From CAYPJE01 sp964410945 (GTDB lineage: Bacteria; Fidelibacterota; Marinisomatia; Marinisomatales; TCS56), in assembly GCA_964410945.1 (NCBI GenBank), contig CAYPJE010000060.1:1-15773 (forward strand): a stretch of DNA of 15,773 nt, given 5' to 3'. Under the pieces are notes generated by a model. That model was not told the origin of the DNA. It searched no databases and saw only the letters and a list, made by a program, of their open reading frames with translations. Below are positions 1 to 7,068 of this stretch, piece by piece. Each line of letters begins with the position of its first letter. The stretch's first letter is position 1. A program made the position numbers and the translations under genes.

Positions 1-172
1 CAGTAATAAAATGTGTTAAGGTGATTTTTACCCCGTCCCGTCGTTTTTCTTTGACATAGTTGTCAATTTCCGTTACATCGACATCCAGGGTTCCATAAAT
101 TTTTCCATCGACAGCCGGCCCATATAGCGTGGCGGCCATCAATCGCCAGGGTGGGTTAAAAGTGTCATTCAT
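1..172 (-). CDS. Partial 2-oxoacid dehydrogenase acyltransferase (E2 catalytic-domain) family protein
   Basis: Read on the minus strand from ATG at 172 this encodes 57 residues before the window ends; the C-terminal part lies outside. The N-terminal stretch contains W-R-L-M-A-A-T-L-Y-G, then K-I-Y-G-T-L-D-V-D-V-T-E, then V-K-I-T-L-T-H-F. This order matches the start of the E2 acyltransferase fold, where a strand of the form (hydrophobic)-x-(D)-(V/A)-T is followed by a K-hydrophobic-T-hydrophobic-T-H segment. No lipoyl or peripheral-subunit-binding domain precedes it, so it would be a stand-alone catalytic-domain protein unless translation starts further upstream: the frame stays open to a stop near 262 and includes a TTG codon. 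No clear ribosome binding site precedes the ATG. The active-site His/Asp motif is beyond the edge and cannot be checked. Assignment rests on motif memory only. Confidence 0.6.
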   Translation of the reverse strand, partial: MNDTFNPPWRLMAATLYGPAVDGKIYGTLDVDVTEIDNYVKEKRRDGVKITLTHFIT

Positions 173-417
173 GGCGGCGAATTTAAATAGGATCAATTGA
201 TCTAGAAAACCAGATTGAGTTGTGAATGATAAATTGCCTGCTATCCAAAATCACTACCGGTACGGCAGTCTATCAATGGGTGATGTGTAAATATGATGAA
301 AAATTCAGCGAAAATTCAGCAAACTTTTCAAAAAATATATCAAATTCATGGGTTTTTCAGATTTTAAACTCTACAGATCAAGAACTGGAAAAGCTACTCC
401 TCACGCCGAGAAAGCAG
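173..417. other. AT-rich gap between the E2-like gene and tRNA-Ser
   Basis: No convincing gene was found here. The only structure seen is a two-copy 11-nt tandem repeat, aaaattcagcg then aaaattcagc, at 300-320. No strong terminator hairpin follows the tRNA-Ser gene on the minus strand. The open frames that cross this stretch also run through the tRNA and have no coding character. Confidence 0.5.
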
Positions 418-504
418 CGGAGAGGCGGGGATTCGAACCCCGGAACAGGTTTCCCTGTTACACGCTTTCCAAGCGTGCGCCTTCAGCCACTCGGCCACCT
501 CTCC
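418..504 (-). tRNA. tRNA-Ser (anticodon GGA)
   Basis: Minus strand, 87 nt. The acceptor arms GGAGAGG (504-498) and CCTCTCC (425-419) pair perfectly, with discriminator G at 418. The anticodon stem CACGC/GCGTG encloses the loop TTGGAAA, giving anticodon GGA, which reads UCC and UCU serine codons. A long variable arm and the T-loop GGTTCGAATCC are present, as expected for a class II serine tRNA. The 3' CCA is not encoded. The gene lies 12 nt downstream of the stop codon of the small basic protein gene on the same strand and is probably transcribed with it. Confidence 0.97.
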
Positions 505-516
505 AGATAGAAAAAT

Positions 517-879
517 TTACTCGGCTTTTGCAGGCTCGGCTTCCGGTGCCGGTTTCTCTTCGGCCGCTTCTTCAGCCATTACTGGCTCTGATGATGCTTC
601 GGCCTTATCTTCCGCCGCCACTTCTTCAACAGCTTCCGGTTTTGGTTCATCCGGCTGGATTACCGGTATCTGTTCCGGAGCGGGATGGGCGGCAATATCG
701 GCCTTCTTCAAGGCTGCTTTAATATCTTCACCATCTTTGACCTGCAGAATCTGTTCCTGAAAGCGCCAAGCACCGGTTTTCTCAGAGATAACACTTTTAA
801 TATACTTAACGAGTGAATAATCCCGTTTTTCACGAGCCTTTGCTGACTTCTGTGCGAATCCACCAACCTTCTTTGCCAT
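517..879 (-). CDS. Small basic protein, DUF4295-like head with acidic Ala/Glu/Pro tail
   Basis: This is a 120-residue protein in two parts. Residues 1-60 are basic and begin M-A-K-K-V, with Y-S-L-V-K-Y-I-K-S and K-T-G-A-W-R-F-Q-E-Q-I. That order (start MAKK, then a Lys-rich helix, then K-(T/S)-G-A-(aromatic)-x-F-x-E-x-I) resembles the short DUF4295 proteins of Bacteroidota; I recall one of these as the ribosomal protein bL38. Residues 65-120 are low-complexity and rich in Ala, Glu and Pro, so probably disordered and strongly acidic. The start is supported by an AAAGGA Shine-Dalgarno site 7 nt upstream of ATG at 879. tRNA-Ser follows 12 nt after the stop, so the gene sits in a translation-related transcript. 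The family match is weak and from memory; it may instead be another small nucleic-acid-binding protein. Confidence 0.6.
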   Translation of the reverse strand: MAKKVGGFAQKSAKAREKRDYSLVKYIKSVISEKTGAWRFQEQILQVKDGEDIKAALKKADIAAHPAPEQIPVIQPDEPKPEAVEEVAAEDKAEASSEPVMAEEAAEEKPAPEAEPAKAE

Positions 880-980
880 GGGAAATCCTTTATCTTCGAA
901 ATTTATCTACAAATATAGCCGGAGAATTTAATCGGTTACTAACATAATTTAAAGATCGAAATCAAAGAATTTAATTTCTT

Positions 981-2888
981 TTACTCCAATTCGACCGGAC
1001 CGCCGTAAAATACATTATTGATGACAACCCGATTCCCTTCATTACCGGCCTGGTCCCAACCCTGCAGGATCACCTGGTAATTGGTCATTTCCGTCAAATC
1101 GGGGAAATTCCTGAGTTGAATATGTATCTTCTCCCCCGCCGTCAGTTCTTCCCCTTCCAAAGGACAACGATAAATCAGTGTATCGGCATAATCATACGTT
1201 ATCCACTGGTATTCCGCACGCCCTAATTTTTCACTGAAAATATAGGAAACACTGGTTTCCTCCACCGTAGCACTGTCAAAGGGAAAAATGGATGTAATCA
1301 GCGGTGGTGTAAGATCAGCCTGCAAGCTATCAATGATAAATAATTCATTCAAATTCCCCAGCATATCGGCAGCGGATATTTCAAGCGAGTAAAAACTGCT
1401 GTCTATTAACACAATATCTGCCGATTCGACCAGGAACATGCTGTCCGGTTCCAGCAGGGAATCCGGTTGAATGTCAAAATGATGGGTAGTATCGCTATCG
1501 ATAACGTTCCAGCTTACTGAGATCTGGTAAACCGGTTCGTCAACCATCATCTGGATATTCAGGTTGTTGATAAATGAATTGCTCACCGGCTTAATTAAAG
1601 TAATGACTGGTGGCTGGCCATCAAAATCAAATCCCGTATATGTGTTGGACAAACCGCAATTCCCGGCCAGATCGGTGGCTTCAAGCGTGACCTGATAGTA
1701 GGAATTGCTATCCAATGCAATCTGGTTGACAGGAATAAACAGACTGTCTGTTGCGTATAACAATTCATCCTGAGTCAGTGGTACGGATAGCTTTCTGGTT
1801 CCAGGGATTGCATCATCTTGAACCTGGTAATTCAGCCGGGCCGATTTTATGGATTCAGTGCAGGTAAAAGCAATATGTGGATGTACTGACCGCGGAACAA
1901 CCCGCAGCACTGATTGCGGTTCAGTACGATCGAATTTCAGGGAATCGACTATCACTTCTATCATTGAGTTGTTCCTGAATGTAATTCCATTTAAGCTGAT
2001 CTGATAAATCGCCCCGTCACTCAAAATGTCATCCAGATTCAAGTCAATTATTTGTTTTCCTTTTTTCTTCTCAATTCCATACAATCGATAAATATATTCA
2101 CCGATCAAATCCTGTGTGCCACGTAACCATTTAATTATTATTTCCCCATCGGATAAATCGGTATATAGTTGAAAAGAGACTGTCGTATTGTTAATGGTCT
2201 TACCAGCTTTTGGTGACGACCATTTTGCAGCCAGTTCCCGGCCATCGTCGTGAAGTCTAATGTCATAAACAATCTGATTATTGGCATCGGTCTCAATAGT
2301 TCGCTTTATCCGGGCCTGATCATCAAATATATGTAACCATTTTCGAACGCTTAAATCGACATTCAACCATTCTTCCTTAATTAGCCTTCCCTGGATATCA
2401 TAACTATAAATGATCCGACCGAAATTATCAATCCCACTGTCATAAAATCGGCAGGTATCAATTTGACCGGCAGCATTATAGTCATACACAGCATGCCGAT
2501 CATCCCAGACAATCTCGGCATTTTGCTCCCATGAATATTCGATAAACAGTACTGACAACGAATCGCTTCCAAACTGTATTTTTCTTGATAGTCTGTCATT
2601 AAGGTAGATTTTCTCATGTTCAGGTTTTAAATCCGTCTTGAAATATGAGAATTCGGATACCTGACTAATTATACCAAAATTGTCGATTTCAGTCTTTGAG
2701 ATGACCCGGTCCTGCCTATCGTATTCAACGACAAAATGTGCTTGGGATTGGGCCCGGTCAGGCGGTACCGGCCGGTCAGATAAAAAATCTATCTCTGATA
2801 AATAATACCTGGTTTCCAAATCTGACTGTGCACCTAACCATGAAATCAGAATCACAGCCACTATCGACCGAATTATGAGCCCGGTCAT
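981..2888 (-). CDS. Secreted protein with YD-like repeats and C-terminal Ig-like domains (unknown function)
   Basis: I chose ATG at 2888 (635 residues) over upstream in-frame codons because it begins a good signal peptide (M-T-G-L-I-I-R-S-I-V-A-V-I-L-I-S-W-L-G-A) and avoids overlap with the CNNM gene, which ends 7 nt upstream. After the signal peptide, roughly residues 40-230 contain several short repeats of the form Y-D-x-x-G-R/Q-(hydrophobic), such as Y-D-R-Q-D-R, Y-N-A-A-G-Q and Y-D-I-Q-G-R, similar to RHS/YD repeats. From about residue 370 to the end, beta-rich segments begin with P-P-V-I-T or P-P-L-I-T and include D-L-A-G-N and D-Q-A-G-N motifs, typical of bacterial Ig-like/big domains. 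There is no enzyme motif and no obvious sorting signal. It is likely a periplasmic or surface protein; its role cannot be told from sequence. It is probably cotranscribed with the CNNM gene. Confidence 0.75.
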   Translation of the reverse strand: MTGLIIRSIVAVILISWLGAQSDLETRYYLSEIDFLSDRPVPPDRAQSQAHFVVEYDRQDRVISKTEIDNFGIISQVSEFSYFKTDLKPEHEKIYLNDRLSRKIQFGSDSLSVLFIEYSWEQNAEIVWDDRHAVYDYNAAGQIDTCRFYDSGIDNFGRIIYSYDIQGRLIKEEWLNVDLSVRKWLHIFDDQARIKRTIETDANNQIVYDIRLHDDGRELAAKWSSPKAGKTINNTTVSFQLYTDLSDGEIIIKWLRGTQDLIGEYIYRLYGIEKKKGKQIIDLNLDDILSDGAIYQISLNGITFRNNSMIEVIVDSLKFDRTEPQSVLRVVPRSVHPHIAFTCTESIKSARLNYQVQDDAIPGTRKLSVPLTQDELLYATDSLFIPVNQIALDSNSYYQVTLEATDLAGNCGLSNTYTGFDFDGQPPVITLIKPVSNSFINNLNIQMMVDEPVYQISVSWNVIDSDTTHHFDIQPDSLLEPDSMFLVESADIVLIDSSFYSLEISAADMLGNLNELFIIDSLQADLTPPLITSIFPFDSATVEETSVSYIFSEKLGRAEYQWITYDYADTLIYRCPLEGEELTAGEKIHIQLRNFPDLTEMTNYQVILQGWDQAGNEGNRVVINNVFYGGPVELE

Positions 2889-2895
2889 TTTATGA

Positions 2896-3942
2896 TCAAT
2901 TACCTTTTCGGGCAGCTTCGTGGCTTTGTTTATTCCAGTTATCCCGGGCCAGTTTCCGCATATCTGCCACCGAATCATACTCATCTACGATCTCGACACC
3001 CAGCAGGGTTTCTACTGCATCCTCTAACGTAATTATACCTTCGGTGCCACCAAACTCATCTTTGACTATAAAAATATGTTCCCGCTCCTTGACAAACTTA
3101 TCCAAAACCTCGGTAACCGAATCCGATTGCAGAACTGTTTCAACTGGTGTCATCAGCGATTCCACACTCACATCAAATTCATCCTCAGAAAATTTATTCT
3201 GCAGATCATATCGATGAATAATACCAATAATATCATCCAGGTTCTCTGTATAGATCGGTATCCTGGAAAATCTGATGTCGGGATTCTCATTCATTACTTC
3301 ACCGACGGTCTGGTCTTTCTGAAATGCAAAAATCACCGAACGCGGTGTAAGTACATCCTCGGCAGTAATATTATTCAGCTTCAGAATATTGGCGATCAGA
3401 TGTGTTTCCTTTTCCTGAATCGTACCTTCATTTTCGCCTAACTCAGCCATTACGACCACTTCTTCCCTGGTAATCTGTTTTTCGAGCTTTCGTGAGGTGA
3501 GGCCTTTACTGATTACTTCCAGCAAGATAACGATCGGGTAAGTCAAATAAATCAATCCTTGAATCACAATCGAGGAAAAACCGGATAATTTCTTCCAGTG
3601 AACAGCGCCCAGCGTTTTGGGGATAATCTCAGAAAAAATCAGTATGGACAAGGTCAGAATGACTGAGGTCGCAGCTACCCAGCCACTGCCGAATAGTTTT
3701 AGGGCCTGGGCACCAACACCGGCCGCACCTACCGTATGGGCAATGGTGTTCAGTGTCAATATGGCAGCCAGCGGACGATTTACCTGGTCTTTCAATTTTT
3801 TTAACCGGAATCCGGATTTTTTTTCATCCTTGATCAATACTGCAATGTGGGTATGGGTTATACTTAAAAGAACTGACTCCATCAATGAACATAGAAATGA
3901 AATTAACAGAGCTATTGAGAAATACAGAATTAATGTTGACAT
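2896..3942 (-). CDS. CNNM/CorC-type membrane protein: DUF21 transmembrane domain plus CBS pair
   Basis: A 348-residue integral membrane protein. The first ~145 residues hold the DUF21/CNNM transmembrane domain, with hydrophobic segments near 4-25, 55-80, 88-110 and 125-147, the N-R-P-L-A-A-I-L-T-L-N-T-I-A-H motif, and the F-S-E-I-I-P-K-T-L signature that is very characteristic of the family. Then come a linker with T-R-E-E and a CBS-domain pair (about 185-310), including L-T-P-R, R-I-P-I-Y and E-F-G-G-T-E-G-I-I-T-L-E-D. Relatives act in Mg2+ or other divalent cation transport or efflux. The usual C-terminal CorC/HlyC domain is missing: the protein ends about 35 residues after the CBS pair with a basic tail. 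No clear Shine-Dalgarno site precedes ATG at 3942. The gene for the YD/Ig-like protein follows 7 nt later. Confidence 0.92.
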   Translation of the reverse strand: MSTLILYFSIALLISFLCSLMESVLLSITHTHIAVLIKDEKKSGFRLKKLKDQVNRPLAAILTLNTIAHTVGAAGVGAQALKLFGSGWVAATSVILTLSILIFSEIIPKTLGAVHWKKLSGFSSIVIQGLIYLTYPIVILLEVISKGLTSRKLEKQITREEVVVMAELGENEGTIQEKETHLIANILKLNNITAEDVLTPRSVIFAFQKDQTVGEVMNENPDIRFSRIPIYTENLDDIIGIIHRYDLQNKFSEDEFDVSVESLMTPVETVLQSDSVTEVLDKFVKEREHIFIVKDEFGGTEGIITLEDAVETLLGVEIVDEYDSVADMRKLARDNWNKQSHEAARKGN

Positions 3943-4196
3943 ATTACTTAGCTAGTCGATTGGGAATTGTAAATGCTGGAATGACAAACAAGTGCGGTTG
4001 GACCGGGTTGAAAGGAAAATAAATCCCTCACAGGGATAGAAATAAGACCAGGTTGGGAAGGAGGTTCCTCAGTATTCACTATTTTAATTGACGCGAAAGT
4101 GGTAAAACATATGTTGTAATGTACAATACCAATAGAAAGATACCAATAATCGAATTACATCAATAAATACCTCTTGCTTCAGCTGCCAGTCAATTA
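3943..4196. repeat. Intergenic spacer with a palindrome flanked by imperfect direct repeats
   Basis: No gene was found in these 254 nt. A perfect 6-bp dyad with 3-nt loop, atccct-cac-agggat, lies at 4023-4037. It is flanked by two similar 17-18 nt segments, ggaccgggttgaaagga at 4000-4016 and agaccaggttgggaagga at 4045-4062. This could be a remnant of an intergenic repeat element or a weak structured element. There is no T-tract to make it a terminator. Confidence 0.35.
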
Positions 4197-5045
4197 TCAT
4201 TCATTTTCCCGTTGATCGAATCCGGCGAAAAAACTCTGATAGGAGGCTTTCTCGATTTCCTTTTCGCGCAGATTATCTTCCATTTCAATGATCTCATCAA
4301 CTAATGAACGATAATCCTGGGCTCCATGGGAACGGTCCAGGTATTCAAAAATAGTCTGTCCCAAGCTCGGCGATTCTGCCAGAGAAACATTATCCCTGAT
4401 ATAAGTGCTGAACACCTTATTGGAAAATAATTCATTGATATGACTCACCATTTCACGGTTCAATATTTTCCGCTTGTCGAACATCGTGGCAATTACTCCT
4501 GTAATTTCCAGTCGATCATTGAGGCCATATTTCTTCCCGGCCTCAAAAACGTTCAGAACTGCCGCGACACCCTTGATTGCCAGCCACTCGACCTGTACTG
4601 GTATGAATACTTCGGTGACAAAAGCAAAGGCATTGATAAATAATGAACCCAGGGATGGTGTACAGTCAACTATGATATAATCATATTTATTAACAATTGA
4701 CTCGGCCTTGGATTTCAGGATATACTGGTATTTACTAATCTTCGGCAACTCGGATTCAGCATTTGCCAGCTGATGTTCAGACGGCAGTAAATGCAGTCCA
4801 CCACGGTTGATTATCGCGTCCTGAATCGGTGCCTGATCATCCAGCACATCATAGATAGTCTTATAAAAAGGCGGAGCAAAACCTAGGGCGGTGGTCAGAT
4901 GAGCCTGGGGATCAAGATCAACCAATAATACCTTTCGTCCTCTCCTGAAAAGGCCATCACCAATATTCATGGCTGAAGTCGTTTTCCCGACTCCCCCCTT
5001 TTGGCTCATAATGCCGATAATCCTGGTTATTTTCCCCGTCTGCAT
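4197..5045 (-). CDS. parA: ParA/Soj/MinD-type P-loop ATPase (orphan)
   Basis: A 282-residue deviant Walker-type ATPase. The deviant Walker A box is Q-K-G-G-V-G-K-T-T at residues 15-23, with signature lysine K16 and catalytic K21. Walker A' is V-D-L-D-P-Q-A-H at 42-49, and Walker B is Y-I-I-V-D-C-T-P near residue 125. ParA proteins form ATP-dependent dimers that bind DNA or membrane surfaces and position plasmids, chromosomes or large protein complexes. No parB gene is next to it and no parS-like repeat was recognised. This fits a chromosomal orphan ParA placing a protein cargo rather than a partition locus, though the parB could lie elsewhere. There is no N-terminal DNA-binding extension. The acidic C-terminal tail (about 255-282) is longer than in minimal Soj. 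A GGAG lies 10 nt upstream of ATG at 5045. Confidence 0.93.
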   Translation of the reverse strand: MQTGKITRIIGIMSQKGGVGKTTSAMNIGDGLFRRGRKVLLVDLDPQAHLTTALGFAPPFYKTIYDVLDDQAPIQDAIINRGGLHLLPSEHQLANAESELPKISKYQYILKSKAESIVNKYDYIIVDCTPSLGSLFINAFAFVTEVFIPVQVEWLAIKGVAAVLNVFEAGKKYGLNDRLEITGVIATMFDKRKILNREMVSHINELFSNKVFSTYIRDNVSLAESPSLGQTIFEYLDRSHGAQDYRSLVDEIIEMEDNLREKEIEKASYQSFFAGFDQRENE

Positions 5046-5235
5046 ATTACGGAAACTCCAACACCTGCACTAGTTAAATCGTTTTCTAAATACCCAAATA
5101 TCCCTATTTATACTGACATGATTTTAATATAAATATCTGGGATGTGTAAGAGCCAAATTGCAGCAAGTCAGATTAATACAGATCGATCAATAATCGTTTC
5201 CTTTTAGAGCGAGAATTAATATTAATTTTAAAATC
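5046..5235. other. AT-rich spacer upstream of the ParA gene
   Basis: I see no gene. The spacer separates the ParA start (5045) from the stop of the outer-membrane protein gene (5236), all on the minus strand. It should hold the ParA promoter, but several TATAAA-like hexamers compete and none has a convincing -35 partner. Confidence 0.4.
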
Positions 5236-5883
5236 CTATAACTCCATAACAAGGCCAAGTCTAATTCCTAATCCAGACATATTCAATTCATCATAGACAG
5301 GAAATCCAGCTTCGGTTTTATCACGTGAACCTTTCATGAGGGCTCGATTATAAAACAGCTCAAACCGGGCTGCCGAATTACGCCCCAGCTCATATTCCAA
5401 TCCACCGGAAATATTCCAGACAAACGATGAGAAAAACCGCAGATCAGTATCGTCATTTATATAATTCACTTCACGGTTTAACAGCATCGCATAGCCCAGT
5501 CCACCCCCCAGGTAAGGGCTCATACCCGAAACATCGACTGGCATATTAATAATAATATTGGCTTGAATCGGTAGCATATAACTGGAAAAATCGATATCAA
5601 CCCTTTTGGTGTAGACCGTACCCAGATCAATCCCGGAAGTATCAATCTCTACTTCCTTAATATAGTTTCTGAAGTATAGATCGGCTCCAAAACCAAAGGA
5701 AACACGTTCATCGACAGTCTTACCCATTTGATATCCCAGAATCATACCGCTTTTTGCACCACTGGGCATATAAAATCCAACTTTAATTACGTGGTTGTCA
5801 GCCTGTCCACCTATACCGGCGGCAGGTATGATTGTCGAACCAAGGATCAGTACTATCAAAATCATGCGAATGTAATTTTTCAT
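5236..5883 (-). CDS. Outer-membrane beta-barrel protein (OmpA-like barrel, about 8 strands)
   Basis: A 215-residue protein with a signal peptide (residues 1-23, K near the N-terminus, hydrophobic core I-L-I-V-L-I-L-G-S-T-I-I-P-A, Ala-x-Gly cleavage region). It then shows alternating polar/apolar beta segments, such as H-V-I-K-V-G-F-Y-M, F-G-F-G-A-D-L-Y-F, S-P-Y-L-G-G-G-L-G-Y and I-S-G-G-L-E-Y-E-L. It ends with G-L-G-I-R-L-G-L-V-M-E-L, similar to the terminal strand recognised by the BAM machinery. The P-Y-L-G-G-G-L-G-Y motif is common in the outer-membrane beta-barrel domain family. Its role is unknown; it may be a structural or small-molecule-binding porin-like protein. A GGGAG Shine-Dalgarno site 6 nt upstream supports ATG at 5883. 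Distance from neighbours suggests monocistronic expression. Confidence 0.85.
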   Translation of the reverse strand: MKNYIRMILIVLILGSTIIPAAGIGGQADNHVIKVGFYMPSGAKSGMILGYQMGKTVDERVSFGFGADLYFRNYIKEVEIDTSGIDLGTVYTKRVDIDFSSYMLPIQANIIINMPVDVSGMSPYLGGGLGYAMLLNREVNYINDDTDLRFFSSFVWNISGGLEYELGRNSAARFELFYNRALMKGSRDKTEAGFPVYDELNMSGLGIRLGLVMEL

Positions 5884-5988
5884 ATATTCTCCCGAAGAAT
5901 TATTGCCTTATTGAGATGAAATTAAGAAATCCCGATTCCTAAAAACCCCATTTATTATTACTATTAGTTCTTAAGTGACATTGGTCAC

Positions 5989-6015
5989 AAAAAAAAAAGC
6001 CCCTTACGGGGCTTT
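5989..6015 (-). terminator. Rho-independent terminator after tRNA-Gly
   Basis: On the minus strand the sequence reads AAAGCCCC-GTAA-GGGGCTTT followed by a run of T (forward A-tract at 5989-5998). This is an 8-bp GC-rich stem with a 4-nt loop and U-tail, starting 2 nt after the tRNA-Gly 3' end. It terminates the tRNA transcript. Confidence 0.9.
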
Positions 6016-6017
6016 AG

Positions 6018-6090
6018 AGCGAGAGACGGGATTCGGACCCGCGACATCAACCTTGGCAAGGTTGCGCTCTACCAGCTGAGCTACTCTCGC
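6018..6090 (-). tRNA. tRNA-Gly (anticodon GCC)
   Basis: Minus strand, 73 nt. Acceptor arms GCGAGAG (6090-6084) and CTCTCGC (6025-6019) pair perfectly, with discriminator T at 6018. The D-arm sequence AGCTCAGCTGGTAGAGC, the anticodon loop CTTGCCAAG with anticodon GCC, and the T-loop GGTCCGAATCC are all canonical. The 3' CCA is not encoded. The gene follows the MauE-like gene by 49 nt, but its own promoter-like leader (see 6091-6123) and terminator suggest it is an independent unit. Confidence 0.97.
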
Positions 6091-6123
6091 ATAATTCTTT
6101 CTAAAAGCGCGGTGAATTTAATA
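6091..6123 (-). promoter_or_regulatory. Putative tRNA-Gly promoter -10 and GC-rich discriminator
   Basis: On the minus strand, TATTAA (6123-6118) is followed by ATTCACCGCGC and a T/A-rich stretch, 27 nt before the tRNA 5' end. The tRNA-Ala gene has the same arrangement (TATTTA, ACTCCGCCCGC, T/A-rich, 29 nt before the tRNA). A GC-rich block after the -10 is typical of stable-RNA promoters under stringent control. The -35 is not clear. Confidence 0.4.
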
Positions 6124-6139
6124 TCATTTTTTTTCCACA

Positions 6140-6589
6140 TCAACCTGATTTGGGGAATATTTCCCAACGAGTTGAATTCCTTCGAATAATGATTGCACTA
6201 AGTGCGAAATAGACACAATCTTCAATCAGCTTAGGTAAACCGACCATCTCACCTTCACGCATTCCACAGCCACATTCAATATCAATACCGCGTAGAATTG
6301 CCAACCCGATCATCACAATAAACATGGCCATCATTCCCAATGTCAGCCAGGCCGCACCATCGACCATCACTCCACCAATAAGACAAATTCCGACAACCAA
6401 CTCCAGCCAGGGCAAAACCATTGCCATCAAGTTTTCCAGTCCAAAGGTGGGAACGGCATAATTTTGGATGTCACGGGCAAACTGGGCCACGTTGAATATT
6501 TTATCCCAGCTGGCATAGATCAGAACAACTCCCAGCACCAGTCTGGAGAATAAAACCAACCATTGTTTTGTAGTATTATTGATATTCAT
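6140..6589 (-). CDS. MauE/DoxX-family membrane protein with CGC motif
   Basis: A 149-residue protein with four predicted membrane helices (about 10-28, 53-75, 79-99 and 118-137). The order and motifs match the DoxX/MauE fold: R-L-V-L-G-V-V-L-I-Y-A-S-W-D-K-I at 16-31, P-W-L-E-L-V-V-G near 60-67, and L-R-G-I-D-I-E-C-G-C-G at 99-109. A Cys-Gly-Cys after the third helix (C106, C108) is typical of the MauE branch, which is linked to disulfide/thiol electron transfer across the membrane. Related DoxX/DoxD proteins take part in sulfur-compound oxidation. Its ATG overlaps the rhodanese stop by 4 nt, so the two are translationally coupled. I infer a quinone- or thiol-linked redox partner for the rhodanese and the selenoprotein encoded upstream. 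The exact substrate is unknown. Confidence 0.85.
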   Translation of the reverse strand: MNINNTTKQWLVLFSRLVLGVVLIYASWDKIFNVAQFARDIQNYAVPTFGLENLMAMVLPWLELVVGICLIGGVMVDGAAWLTLGMMAMFIVMIGLAILRGIDIECGCGMREGEMVGLPKLIEDCVYFALSAIIIRRNSTRWEIFPKSG

Positions 6590-7068
6590 TTTATAACGAC
6601 CGGCAGATCAGAATTCAACCACTGCTTCCATCCACCAACAAATACATATACTTTGCTGAATCCTAACTCGGATAAATTGTAGGCCAGGTCTTCACTGGAA
6701 CCACAGTCATCTTCATCACAGTAAACAACGACTGACGCCTCCTTCCCCTGCAAAGTATCCAATGCAAACGCCAATTCCAATGTGGAGGTGAAATTCCAGG
6801 CCCCCGGAATGTGTCCTTCATTGAAATATTCCGGTTCCCGTGCATCGACGAACTTGACACCCTGATCAAACATTGATCTGGCCTGATCCAATGTAACTGC
6901 CAATACCGGTTGTGAATCATCAACTGTCAAAGATGAATCGGCATAAGCCAAATCCTGCGCCAACCATGAAATCGGATTGGAACGGAAAACATTCACACCA
7001 ATTCCAATGATGCCAGATATGAGTACGATAATTAATACCTGGCGAATTGTTTGGTTACCTTTCATCAA
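6586..7068 (-). CDS. Membrane-anchored, periplasm-facing rhodanese-like protein
   Basis: A 160-residue protein. Residues 8-27 form an uncleaved-looking N-terminal membrane anchor (V-L-I-I-V-L-I-S-G-I-I-G-I-G-V); a single rhodanese domain follows at about 55-158. Seen motifs are F-V-D-A-R-E-P-E-Y-F at 73-82, G-H-I-P-G-A at 85-90, the active loop Y-C-D-E-D-D-C-G-S-S at 116-125 with presumed catalytic C117 and a second Cys at 122, and V-G-G-W-x-x-W at 144-150. The loop differs from the classic C-x-x-x-x-R form and resembles a subgroup I associate with MauE/DoxX partners, in which two Cys could form a disulfide. Such proteins move sulfane sulfur or take part in thiol redox. It overlaps the selenoprotein gene upstream and the MauE-like gene downstream by 4 nt each. 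Confidence 0.92.
   Translation of the reverse strand: MMKGNQTIRQVLIIVLISGIIGIGVNVFRSNPISWLAQDLAYADSSLTVDDSQPVLAVTLDQARSMFDQGVKFVDAREPEYFNEGHIPGAWNFTSTLELAFALDTLQGKEASVVVYCDEDDCGSSEDLAYNLSELGFSKVYVFVGGWKQWLNSDLPVVIK

Noticed and set aside
51..69. Inverted repeat ttgaca-tagt-tgtcaa near the left edge, like the pilus operator
   Set aside because: It lies inside the E2-like coding sequence with different spacing. Most likely coincidence.
226..722. Plus-strand ORFs across the tRNA-Ser region
   Set aside because: They run through the tRNA gene or antisense to the small basic protein gene and have no protein-like motifs.
2381..2984. Extended start of the YD/Ig-like protein at 2984 and a short ORF at 2381-2617
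   Set aside because: The 2984 start adds 32 residues overlapping the CNNM gene and hides the signal peptide. The short ORF is a shadow frame within the larger gene.
3943..4196. CRISPR or insertion-sequence remnant in the spacer
   Set aside because: There are only two imperfect repeat units, no regularly spaced array, no transposase fragment and no clear terminal repeats with target duplication.
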